NCBI GenBank assembly: GCA_019096065.1
Contig: JAGUCH010000001.1
Location: 2,914,001-2,978,000, forward strand
Origin: Paracyclopina nana
Taxonomy: Eukaryota > Arthropoda > Copepoda > Cyclopoida > Cyclopettidae
Direction: 5' to 3'
DNA: 64,000 bases
This document shows positions 26,901 through 38,400 of this stretch, piece by piece; positions within the stretch are counted from its first letter, which is position 1; every line of letters begins with the position of its first letter. Below the pieces are notes generated by a model. That model saw nothing but the letters and a program-made list of their open reading frames with translations, did not search any database and was not told the DNA's origin. The position numbers and the translations under genes are program-made.

Positions 26901-29900
26901 AACATTTGGCTCATTAGTTGTGCAACAGCTGAGCACATTTCATTTTTTCCAGCATTATGGTGATCACGATTTTTATAAAAGCAGCAGCGTGGTGATTCAG
27001 TAATCAGGTTATGGTCCTCATTTGTGGATATTAGTGGCTTTAAAGTACTGACATTTTTCCCACGACGACGACGACGTAAGGGGTGTAATAATAACTCCTG
27101 GAAAAAGGGAACCCTTTTCCATGAAACATTTTCCCCAATTTTCCATTGTGAGTAGCTCTTTTAAGCAGAATCCATAAGAGCTTTTAACCTCAAATGATAG
27201 GATCAGAGAGAGAGAGGGGTGCTGCAAAAAGTACCATGCTACGTACTCATGATGGCATTTTTACCCACATTACTTCGACAATGAGTTTGTTCAGCACACT
27301 GCACTGAAGATGAGAGATCAAAGCCCTGATATTGAGGACACTTTTCTCTCACAGCTCTTTTATTTTGCGCTTCAATTCCTCCAGATTTTTTAAAAGGGAT
27401 CACTGAAAAAATACCAACCGTGGCTGTTGTAATTCTCTTGCATGACCGCAATCCTAAACGCAGAAATCGCGCCTCTCTCAAATTCTCAAATTGATTGTTA
27501 TTCAAAATGGTGACTGTGAAGTGACCTGCAGAACTTTACCACGTGCTGCAGTAAGGGCATGACGTGAAATTGGGCACCTTTTCTAGCGGCTGTCAAGAAG
27601 GTCTTGACGAAAATGGCTCGTGCCTCGAGTAGTTGGACACGGTTTGTTAACCAGCCTAGACAATTTGGAGGCAAAAACGGACGCTTTTCGTGTGGTTTCG
27701 CCTATTACACGCCTCGTTGATCTTTCCAGAAAAATTCCACTTTAAATTCCCACGCTCATTTACGCGCTCTCCCAAGTCTCTTTTTTTCCTTCCCACTTTT
27801 TGAGGATTAATTTCGCAATCAGCAAATTGTTGAGCATGAATTATTGACGGTGTTTTTCACAAGCTGTTTAGTGCAGTCTTCCTTCAGCTGCTGGAAAACA
27901 AATTACTTTAGAATTTACCCTTCAAACCTTTGAGTGCTTTCTAAGAAGGGCAGCTTTCGCTTTATTGCCTCGGGCGTTTTTTGACCCAAAATTACCCCAT
28001 TGTTTTGCCAGCACCGAATTTTGTTTTCCTTTGCAATTGGGCAATTGATTATCGGCGTAATGGATGGGCATGGATCGTGTTACATTCACCTCTTTAGCCC
28101 GAAAGAGCCGTTAAGCCCGTAAATTCGAGAGGCGAAAGCAATTTTAAGGCCGAAAAATCCCCTATCCAGTTGTAGCGCGGAATTTGTGACAGCATTACTT
28201 TTCTGCCTAAGTTGAAAACATCTTGTAAAAGACTCGTAGAACAACACTTTGAACAGCAGCACAATGCGACAAGTCTTTCTGAAATTCAAAGAGTGATTTT
28301 TCTCGAGATTTCTCCTCTGCCTACAAAAAATAAGCGAGTTGAAGAAGCAAGGGGAAAGAGAAGTACTTTTGTGGTCAATTAGAGCAACGTATTCTATGCT
28401 CTACTTTGCGGGCCAACTGCAATCTGTTAGATTGTGACAAATAAAATGGCTGGCGGCCTTTATAACAACTTGACATCTTGAGAAAAGTCTACAGACATTC
28501 CTGTACAGAAGACTTGGGATTACAATTTTCTGTGGCTTTCTCTTTCATTTGCCACGACCCTACTGTTTCACAATGACACCTAAAAATATTTGGGTACTTT
28601 GCCTCGCAGCGACTTTAATCCCCGAGGTTTTTCGCCTCATTTTGTGGGCTCGTTAATTTGAGATTGTCTAAGGAAAAAACGGCGGGTAAGCACAAGCCAC
28701 TTTGTTTGCGGGGCTTAAAATCTGATGCATCTTCAAATACTTGTGGTCGATGCATCGCAGCAGGCATGAAACAAATTAGAATGCTTTTTCGCGGATATTC
28801 CCCGATCTTGTGGATTGACATTGTCCAGCAGACGCTGGCTATTTTCAGCGGAAAGAATTTGTAGCAATTTCGGCTTTATTTGCCCCCGAGATGTAGAGGC
28901 GCACAGCGCTGACACTAGCCCACAATTGTGCAAATGACATTACCACGATGTTTACTAATCTTGCAAATTCCTATGTGTAACTCCGCTTGAATTGCTCAGA
29001 TTCCCATGCCACTGTGCCTCGATACTGCTTCTATGAATAATGCAGGAGAGAGAAGGGCACGAATTTCTTATTAATATCATCAACTTTTTTGCTCCTTTGC
29101 TATTAATCGTACGTATAAGCTGAAATACTGCTCAGCGGAGGTCGATGAATAATGAGGAGTAATCTACTCTGCTACATGGTTTTCAGGTAAGGGCAAACGA
29201 GCTCGAAGAGATAATCTTTTTTTATCGCAAACTCGCAGGGCAGCCCACAATAGCATCAACTACAGCTGCAATTTTAATTTCGCCGAGTAGTCGTGCCGTT
29301 GATGAAAATCTCTAATGAATTGCCCAACAACATCTTCACGAGGACATCAGAGATGATTTATGCAAAAAGGCAGTTTTCTCTGAAGGCAAGAACCCAGTTG
29401 AGAGTTGTCCGCTTACCTTCAGTCTTTCAGACTTCCTTATATGCCAAAATGAGGTAGAACATAATTCATGTTGATGCAAATGTAACGCGCCCAATCTAAC
29501 TCTTTGCGATGATAAACTGACTGTGTAGAAAGATATGAATGGTCTCATTTTCGAAGGAGGTTTTTGCGTTCTGAACCTCGTTTGGGTTCCTAGCTTGCAC
29601 TGCGGGATGATGCACGAATAGAAGCAAGAAAACATCAACTTCCAATGAAGCGTACATCATTAACGTTTTTCAACAACCCGGCTAAAATAGTACTCTCTAA
29701 ATCTCCTCGCAAAAAGTGGGGTAAAATTTTTATTCAAAATCCATTTTTCACCGCTTTGTACGAAAGGTCAAAGCCATTAGTCAAGCGCCATTGTTCTGGT
29801 CACGCCTTTCACTCCTCCTAATTTTTGCTGCCTATTTAATGAATAATACTAAGTGCAGCCAAATCGATGGGAGATTTCTCCTCAGGAAGTCATGAAATCC

Positions 29901-30106
29901 AGATCTTCTCAGTGCAACCGCAAACCAAGCAAATCGTTCTCGCAGCTGAAAAAAGGCTGCCTGGCAAAATGCAAATTGGTGAACAAGATGATTCGAGTCC
30001 TGCAGCAAGTGTCAACAGAGCAGAAATGTGACTAAAAAACGAGATGTGTGAGAAAACGAGTTGAGGATAAATTACTCCAAAAGCTCATTTACCTTTTCAA
30101 CGTGTC
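23949..30106. other. Gene-free stretch
   Basis: No gene supported. It contains a 17-bp poly(A) run at 25075-25091, short GAC repeats near 27,063-27,076 and a GA run near 27,205-27,216. Open frames of up to 104 codons have no recognisable similarity. Parts between 25,800 and 27,000 are AT-rich. Confidence 0.5.
25075..25091 (+). repeat. 17-bp poly(A) homopolymer
   Basis: Seventeen consecutive A residues, the longest homopolymer I noticed. It could be the tail of an old retroposed sequence, but the upstream bases show no recognisable SINE, LINE or processed gene and no flanking direct repeat. Replication slippage is just as likely. Confidence 0.4.
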
Positions 30107-31337
30107 CCCCACCAGAATGAAAAGTGTCAATAACGGTTGTATAAGTTAAAGTTATGTGAACCCTTATGAAGCCGTTTGGAAGAAGATACAGTAATAGATA
30201 CGCAAGGTTTTGAAAAAATAACGTTAAGTTAAATGACCATTAGATAAACTTTAAATGAGCCTTCATTCCACCATTTTGATGACTTTAAATAACAATTGAG
30301 TTTAAATTTGAAATATGATTAACCCAGCATTAAATTACAGTTTTTAATCCCATTAAAAGACATTATGATTGACTAAGAAAATGCTAGAAGAAGAATTTAA
30401 AATGTTTGTAGTCTCTTATAACTGCTACTTAAAGGTTGCATATTGCCTGTGGAAGACAAGTTCTGGAAGTGAACTACCAAAACTTAACCAATAGAATATT
30501 TGGACATTTTAAGATGTCCAGACTTTTTTTCATAAGATATCAATTAAGGTTTAGAGATAACTCTAGGAGATAGTTGATTTGCTTAAGAGTAAGTTTTGAA
30601 GACTCAATCTTTTGACAATTGACAATTATATTGGCCATTTTTAATTTATTTTTGTTTCTAAGAAGTATAATTTCTTTTTCGCACTTATTCAAATGAAGGA
30701 ACAGCTTTTTCAACAATATTCATGAATCATTTTTTGGCCAATATTAATTGAAATGAGCATCTTATTAATATTTCTTAATGCAGAATCAATGCATGACTCT
30801 CAGCGCCATCTCTTATTAATTTTAAAAACTATTTTTGAAAAGTTTGTTTAATGGTAAATTCATGGTTCATGATAATGGTAACATAATAAGTAAACTTTTC
30901 TTTTTTTGTTTGAAAAGAGCACTTTTTCAAGAAAAAAAGGTAAGATTATCCTGCCTTTATACAACAGTTTCATTTTTTAATTATAAGCATTTTGGTTTGG
31001 CAAAAAACAGAAATTCTCAAAAGTTATTTAAGGACATTAATTTATAAGTTACTCAAAGTATTATAAAGGTAAAATTTTAAAGGGTATTTAACAGTAGTGT
31101 TACTTTACCTTTCATAACAGTAATTAATAGTAATTTAAAGCGGATTTTAAAAGTTTGTTTCATGGCTTTTTAACTTCAGTTAAATAACTTTTCTAAAATG
31201 TAATATAACGCTTCAGAGCAAAAGGTTTAATGATGATTATATTAAGTTACTTTAAATAACCATTATGTACAGTTACAAATTAATGGGTAAATAACTGTAA
31301 CTTAATCTTACGTTATTTTTCAAATATTCTGGTGGGG
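30107..31337. mobile_element. AT-rich TIR element, about 1.2 kb, non-autonomous
   Basis: A sharply AT-rich block bounded by a perfect 12-bp inverted repeat: CCCCACCAGAAT at the left (30107-30118) and its complement ATTCTGGTGGGG at the right (31326-31337). Subterminal sequence is also inverted: AATAACGGTT...AGTTAAAGTTA near the left is echoed, inverted, by TAACTGTAACTTAATC...AACGTTATT-like sequence near the right. The interior is full of short GTTA/TAAC words. No convincing target duplication is seen outside the ends, so the superfamily is open. There is no transposase frame. An older DNA transposon remnant or MITE is the best reading. Confidence 0.55.
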
Positions 31338-33403
31338 TCTGCCCAGTCTGTGTCACACATTCTTTTCCCTTTTTACGGTGCTCGAAAAATCAATTTGTTT
31401 GTGCCCATAAAAGCCTTTGCCCCCTCCTTTTTTTGTACCTGCTTTCTCTTGAATTCTGAGCTTAATTCCATTGACAGAACACTTTATCATCCCAGCATAT
31501 AGCCATATTTAAGGTGTCAACTGATACGAATCCAAGCGTCAACTTTTGGGATCTGAGCCAATCACTCAACTGGCTCTACCTTTGACGTTATTGTGTTTTA
31601 AAAGTGCAAGGTCAACAATATTACGAGAGCAAACAATTAGTGGCCTTCACTGGTGGAGCACAAAAAGACGAAATGGAAAATGGGTTCTTGTTGTTGGTCG
31701 TATTAATCACTTGAACTTTTTCTTTGCAGGCAATTGTATCTCTCTGAGAACACATCCAATATATATAAGTGCTTTGTCTGGCAAGAAAATCCATTTGTGT
31801 GTGTGGAAATTAGAGGTTGGATCTTCTTTCAGAAAGAGATTAGTTTTTTTCAACTTTACTGCATCTCGAAAAATTGGAATAGCTAGAGGGTAAACCATGA
31901 AGAAGCAGTAGCAGCTGAAGAGAAATCTATAGTTTATGATCACGGTGGCCATCTCTCGTCTTCTTCTCTGGCATTAATGTTATGCAGCATTAGTGATAGT
32001 TGATGGCACCTGAAATCTGTAAACCGCAGTTTATACGTTTTGCCTCAAAGCCCCCCAGAATTTTGGTGGGGAAATGATCATTGTGGCCCCCTGATTATGG
32101 GGGCCAAGAGCTGCCAGAGGGCCCTCAAAACGCCGTTTTCATCATTCTGGAAGAAGATTTTGGGCCATTAATAGCCTTGTTATGGAATACTAATAGATGC
32201 CAGATGATGGCTGCGCGGTGGCTCTTATTCTCTGAAGAAAGCCCCCAGGCCTTTACACCACTCACATTTCGTGGGAAAAACTTTGACATTGTAATTTTTC
32301 TGACCTTTCCGTATACTAATAGAGAGGTATATCAAATTCAACAAACAATTCATTGTTAATGGTCCAAGTTGCCAACTGGAATGTCACCAAATTTCCGTGA
32401 AAGTGTATCTTGCTATGCGAGAATACGCGCTTTTTGCGCGAGCATTTCTGCTTCTTGCCAGAAAAGAGAAAAATGACAAGGAAATGGGATTAATTTAAAG
32501 CTTCCACTTTTTTAAGTGAGTGAGAGTTCCAACACCTCAGTTTGGAGGATCTCTTTGTTAAATGGCTTCTCCAAATTTTGTATGATAAAATGGCCGGAGG
32601 CTTCATCAGTACGAGTAGGAACCATTTTTCTACTTTAATGGCTGCCTGGATGTGACGACTCTAATCTGGGCAGTCAGTTTTCGTTAAGCTGGTCGAGGTG
32701 CGTAAAAAGTAATTTTCATGTCTCTTGCCTCAGCCCCCAAGAACAAGCAAGGCAACTGTGTTGTGAAATGATGGATCTGAGGTAATTTGGTGCAGCCCAA
32801 ACTCACGATGGAAACCATTACTAATCGCACTCTGTTATTTGCCCTCATTTACTACGGACCTCTTGGCTAAAAAGTTTCATATTTATTGTGCTGATACATG
32901 AGGACCATAAAAAAGGTCGACAAATACCCACAATTGCATACTCATGATTATTTTGGAGGTTTTTTTTTCTCCGAAAAGCAGCAAAAGCTTCTTGATCGAA
33001 GGCAGGCTGATTGTTTGTGAGACCTGATTCTTTGTTATCAATGCCGCCATTTAAAAAGGGTGTGTGCGCTACCTGCACTCGAAGAACCAGGTATGAATAT
33101 TTAAAATGCCTTCAGGCAATTCTATTCACTCTGATAAAAACCTATTTCAGGATATTTCCCCTTACTATGCATGTAAGAAAGCTAGCTCGAAGCGGTTCAT
33201 TATTACTATTGAGTTTCCTGGAAAATTTACTGCCAAATTGGCCACAAATTGGCGTCCATTTTTATCTTGGTCACCGTAATTTTCACCACTACTAAAGGTG
33301 GCTTTTACATGATTTATTGGCCAAATACCCGACTACTGGTTTCCTGTTCGATTGAGCTTTGTCTAATCAAGTTGTGCTGTAACAAAGCAGGTTATGTTCG
33401 ATC
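31338..33403. other. Gene-free stretch
   Basis: No supported gene or structured repeat. A G/C-rich local palindrome-like patch lies at about 32,045-32,110, where CCCC and GGGG tracts alternate. Confidence 0.5.
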
Positions 33404-33405
33404 TA

Positions 33406-33794
33406 CCGTCTGACCGTTCAAAATTGGACGGTGCGGGAATCAAAAGTTTGTACTACAAATTCATGAATTTTGTGGCTTAATGGGTATCGTTGGAAAGCTT
33501 GAACCTTTAGACATCTTTTTTGTTTTCTGACAAAATGAAAAATATTATAGTGAATTACCCGTGACATAAAAAAAGCCATGACACACTAGTTTTCACGTGA
33601 CAATTTACCGGATTACCTTGGGTATATTGAATTTTCCTGGTTTTTTCCTCCTTAAATTGATTTTTTCTACTTTAACAAAAAAGATGGAAAAAGGCTCAAT
33701 CTTTCCAACGCTATCATTTAAAAGTCCTGTATTTCGTGAATATGCGACAAAAAGTTTAGATTCCGGTACCGTCCAATTTTGAACGGTCACACTG
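33406..33794. mobile_element. Mariner-type MITE, family B (TA-flanked)
   Basis: A 389-bp element. The left end CCGTCTGACCGTTCAAAATT and the inverted right end CAGTGTGACCGTTCAAAATT match over about 30 bases and continue into GGACGGT. TA lies outside both ends (33404-33405 and 33795-33796). Inside, AATCAAAAGTTTG, then GGTATCGTTGGAAAGCTTGAA, match the subterminal region of the element at 23374-23946 in the same order and spacing. The outermost ~32 bases are unrelated between the two. No coding capacity is visible. Confidence 0.78.
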
Positions 33795-33796
33795 TA

Positions 33797-35918
33797 TACT
33801 GGCCGCGCGCAGGGTAATAATAATAACCGATCGAGCCACACATGCCCAAAAGCATGACTGTTCACTTAACTTTTTTCCACATTTTTCAAGATGAGTTGCT
33901 GTCTGGCTTTTTTGTGGCTTTGCTCGATATCTTTGTTGGTTCAAGCTTCAATCAACTCTATTTACCAAGGAGGTTTCCTTTATTTAGCTCACATTTTTTC
34001 CTATATTATTCTGCATTTATCCATGTGCAAATCCATGAAAACTTGATAGAGCATATTGTGATTAGCAGTGATAGTGGGCAGAAGAATTCTCATCACAACA
34101 GATGCTAGACAGTTTTTTGTCTCCGCTCAAGAAAAATCCATTAAGGTAAGTTTTAAATCTTCTCTTCTCCACCTTTTCTTTGAAAATGCTATTTGAAGAT
34201 GCTTGCCGTATTATTGTTGCCAGTTTGGTGTGTTGCAGCATCGATCACTGTCAGTAGATGACTTTTTTGCACCATCTCCCACTTGCTGAGCCCTTTGAAG
34301 ACTCCACCAAAGTCATTTTTGAGCATCACGGAATTCCACTCTTTTTATCATGGGGCTCAAAATATGTTCTTGCAAATGTGCAAACTCAAAAAAGCAAATG
34401 CAAATTGACAACCATTACGAGTTTGAGCCTCGGCCTCCTGCTTATCAATGATTTGCAGGAATTTGAACTATTCGCTTGTGGTGAAGGATGTGCTTTCCCA
34501 TTTTCGATGGTTTACAGTGTGATGCTCGTTAGCACCTCAAATTGCATTTGATGATGATGACCTCTGGGCTACCACCATCAGCTTTTGCATTTACATACTT
34601 AATCATCATGTTTTAAAATATTGGCTGGGCAAGTAGTGGTTAGCTAATGATAATAGTTCTTGATTTGCGGATCCCAAATGATGCTGCTGCGAAAAGAAAA
34701 ACGAAAAGGGCTCCTCTGGCTTGACGACGACAAATGTGCTTGTTCATTCTCTTCCAACACAACCCGTTTTTTCTAAGCTGCCATCATCATCTGTCTCTTC
34801 TTTGGGGAATGGCCCCGAGCGATATTTATGATGCTTTATGCACCAAATGGGTTCAACCGTTCAAATCACCATTTCACCTTTTGTCTTCCTGCCACCACAT
34901 CTCCCAATACTGGATGCTCCAATTGTAGCTTTTCCTCAAGCAATTTACCAGAGAGTTGGCATGCACCACTATTGTCTTTTTCGGTGTGCGCGCGCCGTTT
35001 TTTGCTACTACCATGAACAACAATTCATATTGATTTTGTATGGTTTTCCAGCCACGTCGAATGTCAGATCTTGGCACTGACTTCTTTGTGCCTCTCTCTC
35101 TCTCTGCTGAGCCATTTGAGCCCCTTCTCGGGTAGAAAGTGCATGGAATGAACTGAGCCTAAAATGGAAATGATGTTGGAAACGCCTCGTGATAGATCCT
35201 CAAAAAAGGGCCAGCTCTTTTTGCCGGGGATCTTATCCATCATGAGGAGCATCAAAAGGCATATGGAAATCCTTGGAATACCTGGTTCCTCAGCAAAAAC
35301 TGCCACTTCATTGTGCCTCAGCCTAATCCACAAAACCGAACACACTTGGATTTGGAGCCCACTTTTTGCGAGGAACGTACAAATGTTGTGGTGGCCAAGT
35401 GGCAAGAATCCACTTTCCACATATCATCGTGACGGCAAAAAGTGAGAAAAATAAACAGTACATTGCCATTAGTGGCTCAGTGTGAAAAACTGGGTCGAGT
35501 TGTAATTAAAAAACAACGCACATTCAATGTACTTTTCTCTCATGTAAATTAAGTGTGGTGAAGCCTTATAGCGAGGCTGGCATTTACGCGTAACATGCAC
35601 TGCTGACCTTCAAGAAGCCCTAGCTGAAGAAAAGCAACTTTGGCGTAACAGGAACGAAACGATTGGGCATAAATTGGATTATTTTTGGCTTGCTGAACCA
35701 GCCATCTTGGAAGAACGAAGGAGGGCCCCAGAGGAGAAAACGTGATGGAAGAATCAAGTTCTCTGATCATGGCTTCAAGAGCCCAAATTGTGCTCATAGT
35801 GAGCGCAAAAAAGCGCCGTGATTCGACAGTTCCGCTTTGTCAAAGTCAACCATTTTCTAAAGGGTTTGCAAGAAACGGCTTCAACGTTGGCTGCTCGAGG
35901 CGGGTCATCTGCGACCCC
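33797..35918. other. Gene-free stretch
   Basis: No supported gene. Short frames of up to 118 codons on both strands show no recognisable domain. A CT-rich run is at 35,090-35,105. Nothing else stands out before the foldback element begins. Confidence 0.5.
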
Positions 35919-37455
35919 CTTAACAGACTGATTTTTTATCGCGGGGCTTCGTTTGATACATCGATTCGGGTTTGATTTTTCAATTTTGGGCCCAAAACCC
36001 TTGTCACCATGTGGTTTGATGGGGTTTCAAGTTTGGCGGCCCCCAGGATGCTCTAAGGGGGTCAAATGGGGCCTGGTCTAATCAGCTGATTGAAACAAGG
36101 CAAATCTTTGCGGGGGCGTGGCTGGAGGAGTGGAGGGCAGCCAAAATCAACTATGCCCCAATTCTTGAGGCCCCTGGGGGGTGTCCAGATGTCAGGGGAA
36201 AAAAGTTGGAAAAAGTCCTCGTCAAGGCCAAAAAAAGCCAAAATTTGCGTTTTCGGACCCGACTTTGAGGCCGATTATCTCCAAAGGCCACGGATGGATT
36301 TTGGATTTTTTTGCTCCAAATGGCAGATAAAGATCCAAATTAGTACCAAGAAAAAATTTGGGAGGGTGTTATTCCTCGTTTGTCCGCTACGAGCTCTCAA
36401 AGTTGGACAAAATTCACTTTTTCACAGTAGTAACAAAATGGCTACTTTTCTTCTGTCAAAAATTCTCGATTGGTCACAGTGGCCAAGTTGATGGCTGGAG
36501 TGTGGGCCATTTGGTCTGGAGGACACCTCTAGGGTCTCAGTGGTTGGTATCAGGTCCAACTTCCTTGGTAGGGCTAGGCCAGGCCCAGCCAGGAGCCTTG
36601 GAGCCGAGCCATCGCGACGGCCATTTCGATTCAGTGGCAATTCCAAGGGCCTTGCTGCCAATTCTGGGGACAGATTGTTAGCCATTTGTCCTTGATCACT
36701 CCTTCAGGGTCCCAGCAGATGATTTCAAGGCTAACAGTCAAGGTACAGCAAGGCCAGCTTGATCCAGGGGGCTTGGAGTTCACTTGTGGCATTGGTGATT
36801 TGGCTACAGAAAGTCTTCGAGGGCCTTGATGGCCAAGATCTCGGATCAGGTGAGGATTTTTTGAGCTGTATCACTCCTTTGGCATCCCATGAGATGATTT
36901 CAGGCTCAACTTTGATGGTGATCATCAGCTGACTGCTTCCAGGGCTACCAGAGCTTATTTGCCAACTCAGCTGCCAATGGTTCAATGAAAGGCAGCATGG
37001 ATCACAGCCAAGACCAAGGCTGGAGAGTGGATTTTTTAGGCTGAATCAACTCAAATGGAAGCAAGGAGATGAAAGACAGTCTATTTTTCATGGTGTTATG
37101 CTCCCTTCTTCAAACAGGAGTGCCAAAGCTTCATGTGAACAAAAGTTGAAAATGGCTACAATAAAGAGCTCCTTTGATTGCAGCCAAGACGAGCGATGGC
37201 AAGTCACTTTTTTGCCCCAGCTCATCTCATTGGGTGCCAAAGAGAATTTAGAAGGTGTATAATTCCAGGTGTTGTGCACCTTTCATGGTTCTGGATGCGC
37301 AAACTTTCCTGTGACAGCCAGAGCTCTTATAATAACAACTGCTACTCGCAAACGGAAAACGCCTCGCGCTCAAAAATTCACGGATGGAACTTGACTTTTT
37401 TGGCCTAGATCACCTCAGTGGGTGCCAAAGAGAATTTAAAAGGTGCAAACCGTCA
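35919..37455 (+). repeat. Left arm of the foldback
   Basis: About 1.54 kb, the inverted copy of 38326-39862. It begins CTTAACAGACTGATTTTTT. An 8-bp insertion (GCGACCCC) just outside this point separates a possible further TCATCT match from the arm. Toward the centre the arm carries motifs such as GGTGCCAAAGAGAATTTA at about 37,231 and 37,424, spaced like the tandem units but in opposite orientation to the core array. Confidence 0.85.
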
Positions 37456-38400
37456 GGTGTTATGCGATTTGCTGCGCGCGAGTCCATTTTCATCCGCGAG
37501 AAGCAGCATAAAGTGGCCATCACTCCATAAAACTTTGCCCAGTCCAGAATCATCAAAAATGGAAAAAACCCGATATTTTTCACATTCTACAGCCTCTTTG
37601 GGACCAATGGAGTTGAGCTGGACCAAAAAATTCGCATTCCACCCGCGATTTGCTGCGCGCGAGCCCATTTTCATCCGCGAGAAGCAGCATATAGTATAAT
37701 AGTGGCTGTCACTCCATAAAACTTTGCCCAGTCCAGAATCATGAAAAATGGAGAACACCCAAAATTTTTCACATTCTACAGCCTCTTTGGCACCAATGGA
37801 GTTGAGCTGGACGAAAAAAGTCAAGTTCAATCAGCGATTTGCCGCGCGCGAGCCCATTTTCATCCGCGAGTAGTAGCATATATTATAATAGTGGCTGTCA
37901 CTCCATAAAACTTTGCCCAGTCCAGAATCATGAAATATGGAGAACACCCGAAATTTTTCACATTCTACAGCCTCTTTGGCACCAATGGAGTTGAGCTGGA
38001 CCAAAAAAGTCAAGTTCAATCCGTGATTTGTCGAGCGCGAGCCTTTTTCATCCGCGAGTAGTAGCATATAGTATAATAGTGGCTGTCACTCCATAAAACT
38101 TTGCCCAGTCCAGAATCATGAAATATGGAGAACACCCGAAATTTTTCACATTCCACAGCCTCTTTGGCACCAATGGAGGTGAGCTGGACCAAAAAAGTCA
38201 AGTTCAATCCGCGATTTGCTGTGCGCGAGCCCATTTTCATCCGCGAGTAGTAGCACTTAGCATAATAGTGGCCATCACTCCATAAAACTTTGCCCAGTCC
38301 AGAATCATGAAATATGGAGAACACCCGAAATTTTTCACATTCCACAGCCTCTTTGGCACCAATGGAGGTGAGCTGGACCAAAAAAGTCAAGTTCAATCCG
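37456..38400 (+). repeat. Central 189-bp tandem array, about 5 units
   Basis: The word CCATAAAACTTTGCCCAG recurs at 37525, 37714, 37903, 38091 and 38280, giving spacings of 189, 189, 188 and 189 bp. Units are highly similar, with scattered substitutions and a 1-bp deletion in one unit. All point the same way as the right arm. On the minus strand each unit is open for 63 codons, so frames run across neighbouring units until the 188-bp unit shifts the frame. I see no protein family in them. Confidence 0.9.

Noticed and set aside
36090-36685. Open frames in the foldback arms (mirrored at 39096-39691)
   Set aside because: The mirrored conservation comes from the inverted repeat itself. The frames overlap on both strands and show no transposase or other domain.
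37456-38400. Regularly spaced repeats as a CRISPR array
   Set aside because: The units are whole 189-bp tandem copies without unique spacers, in an animal genome. It is satellite-type DNA.
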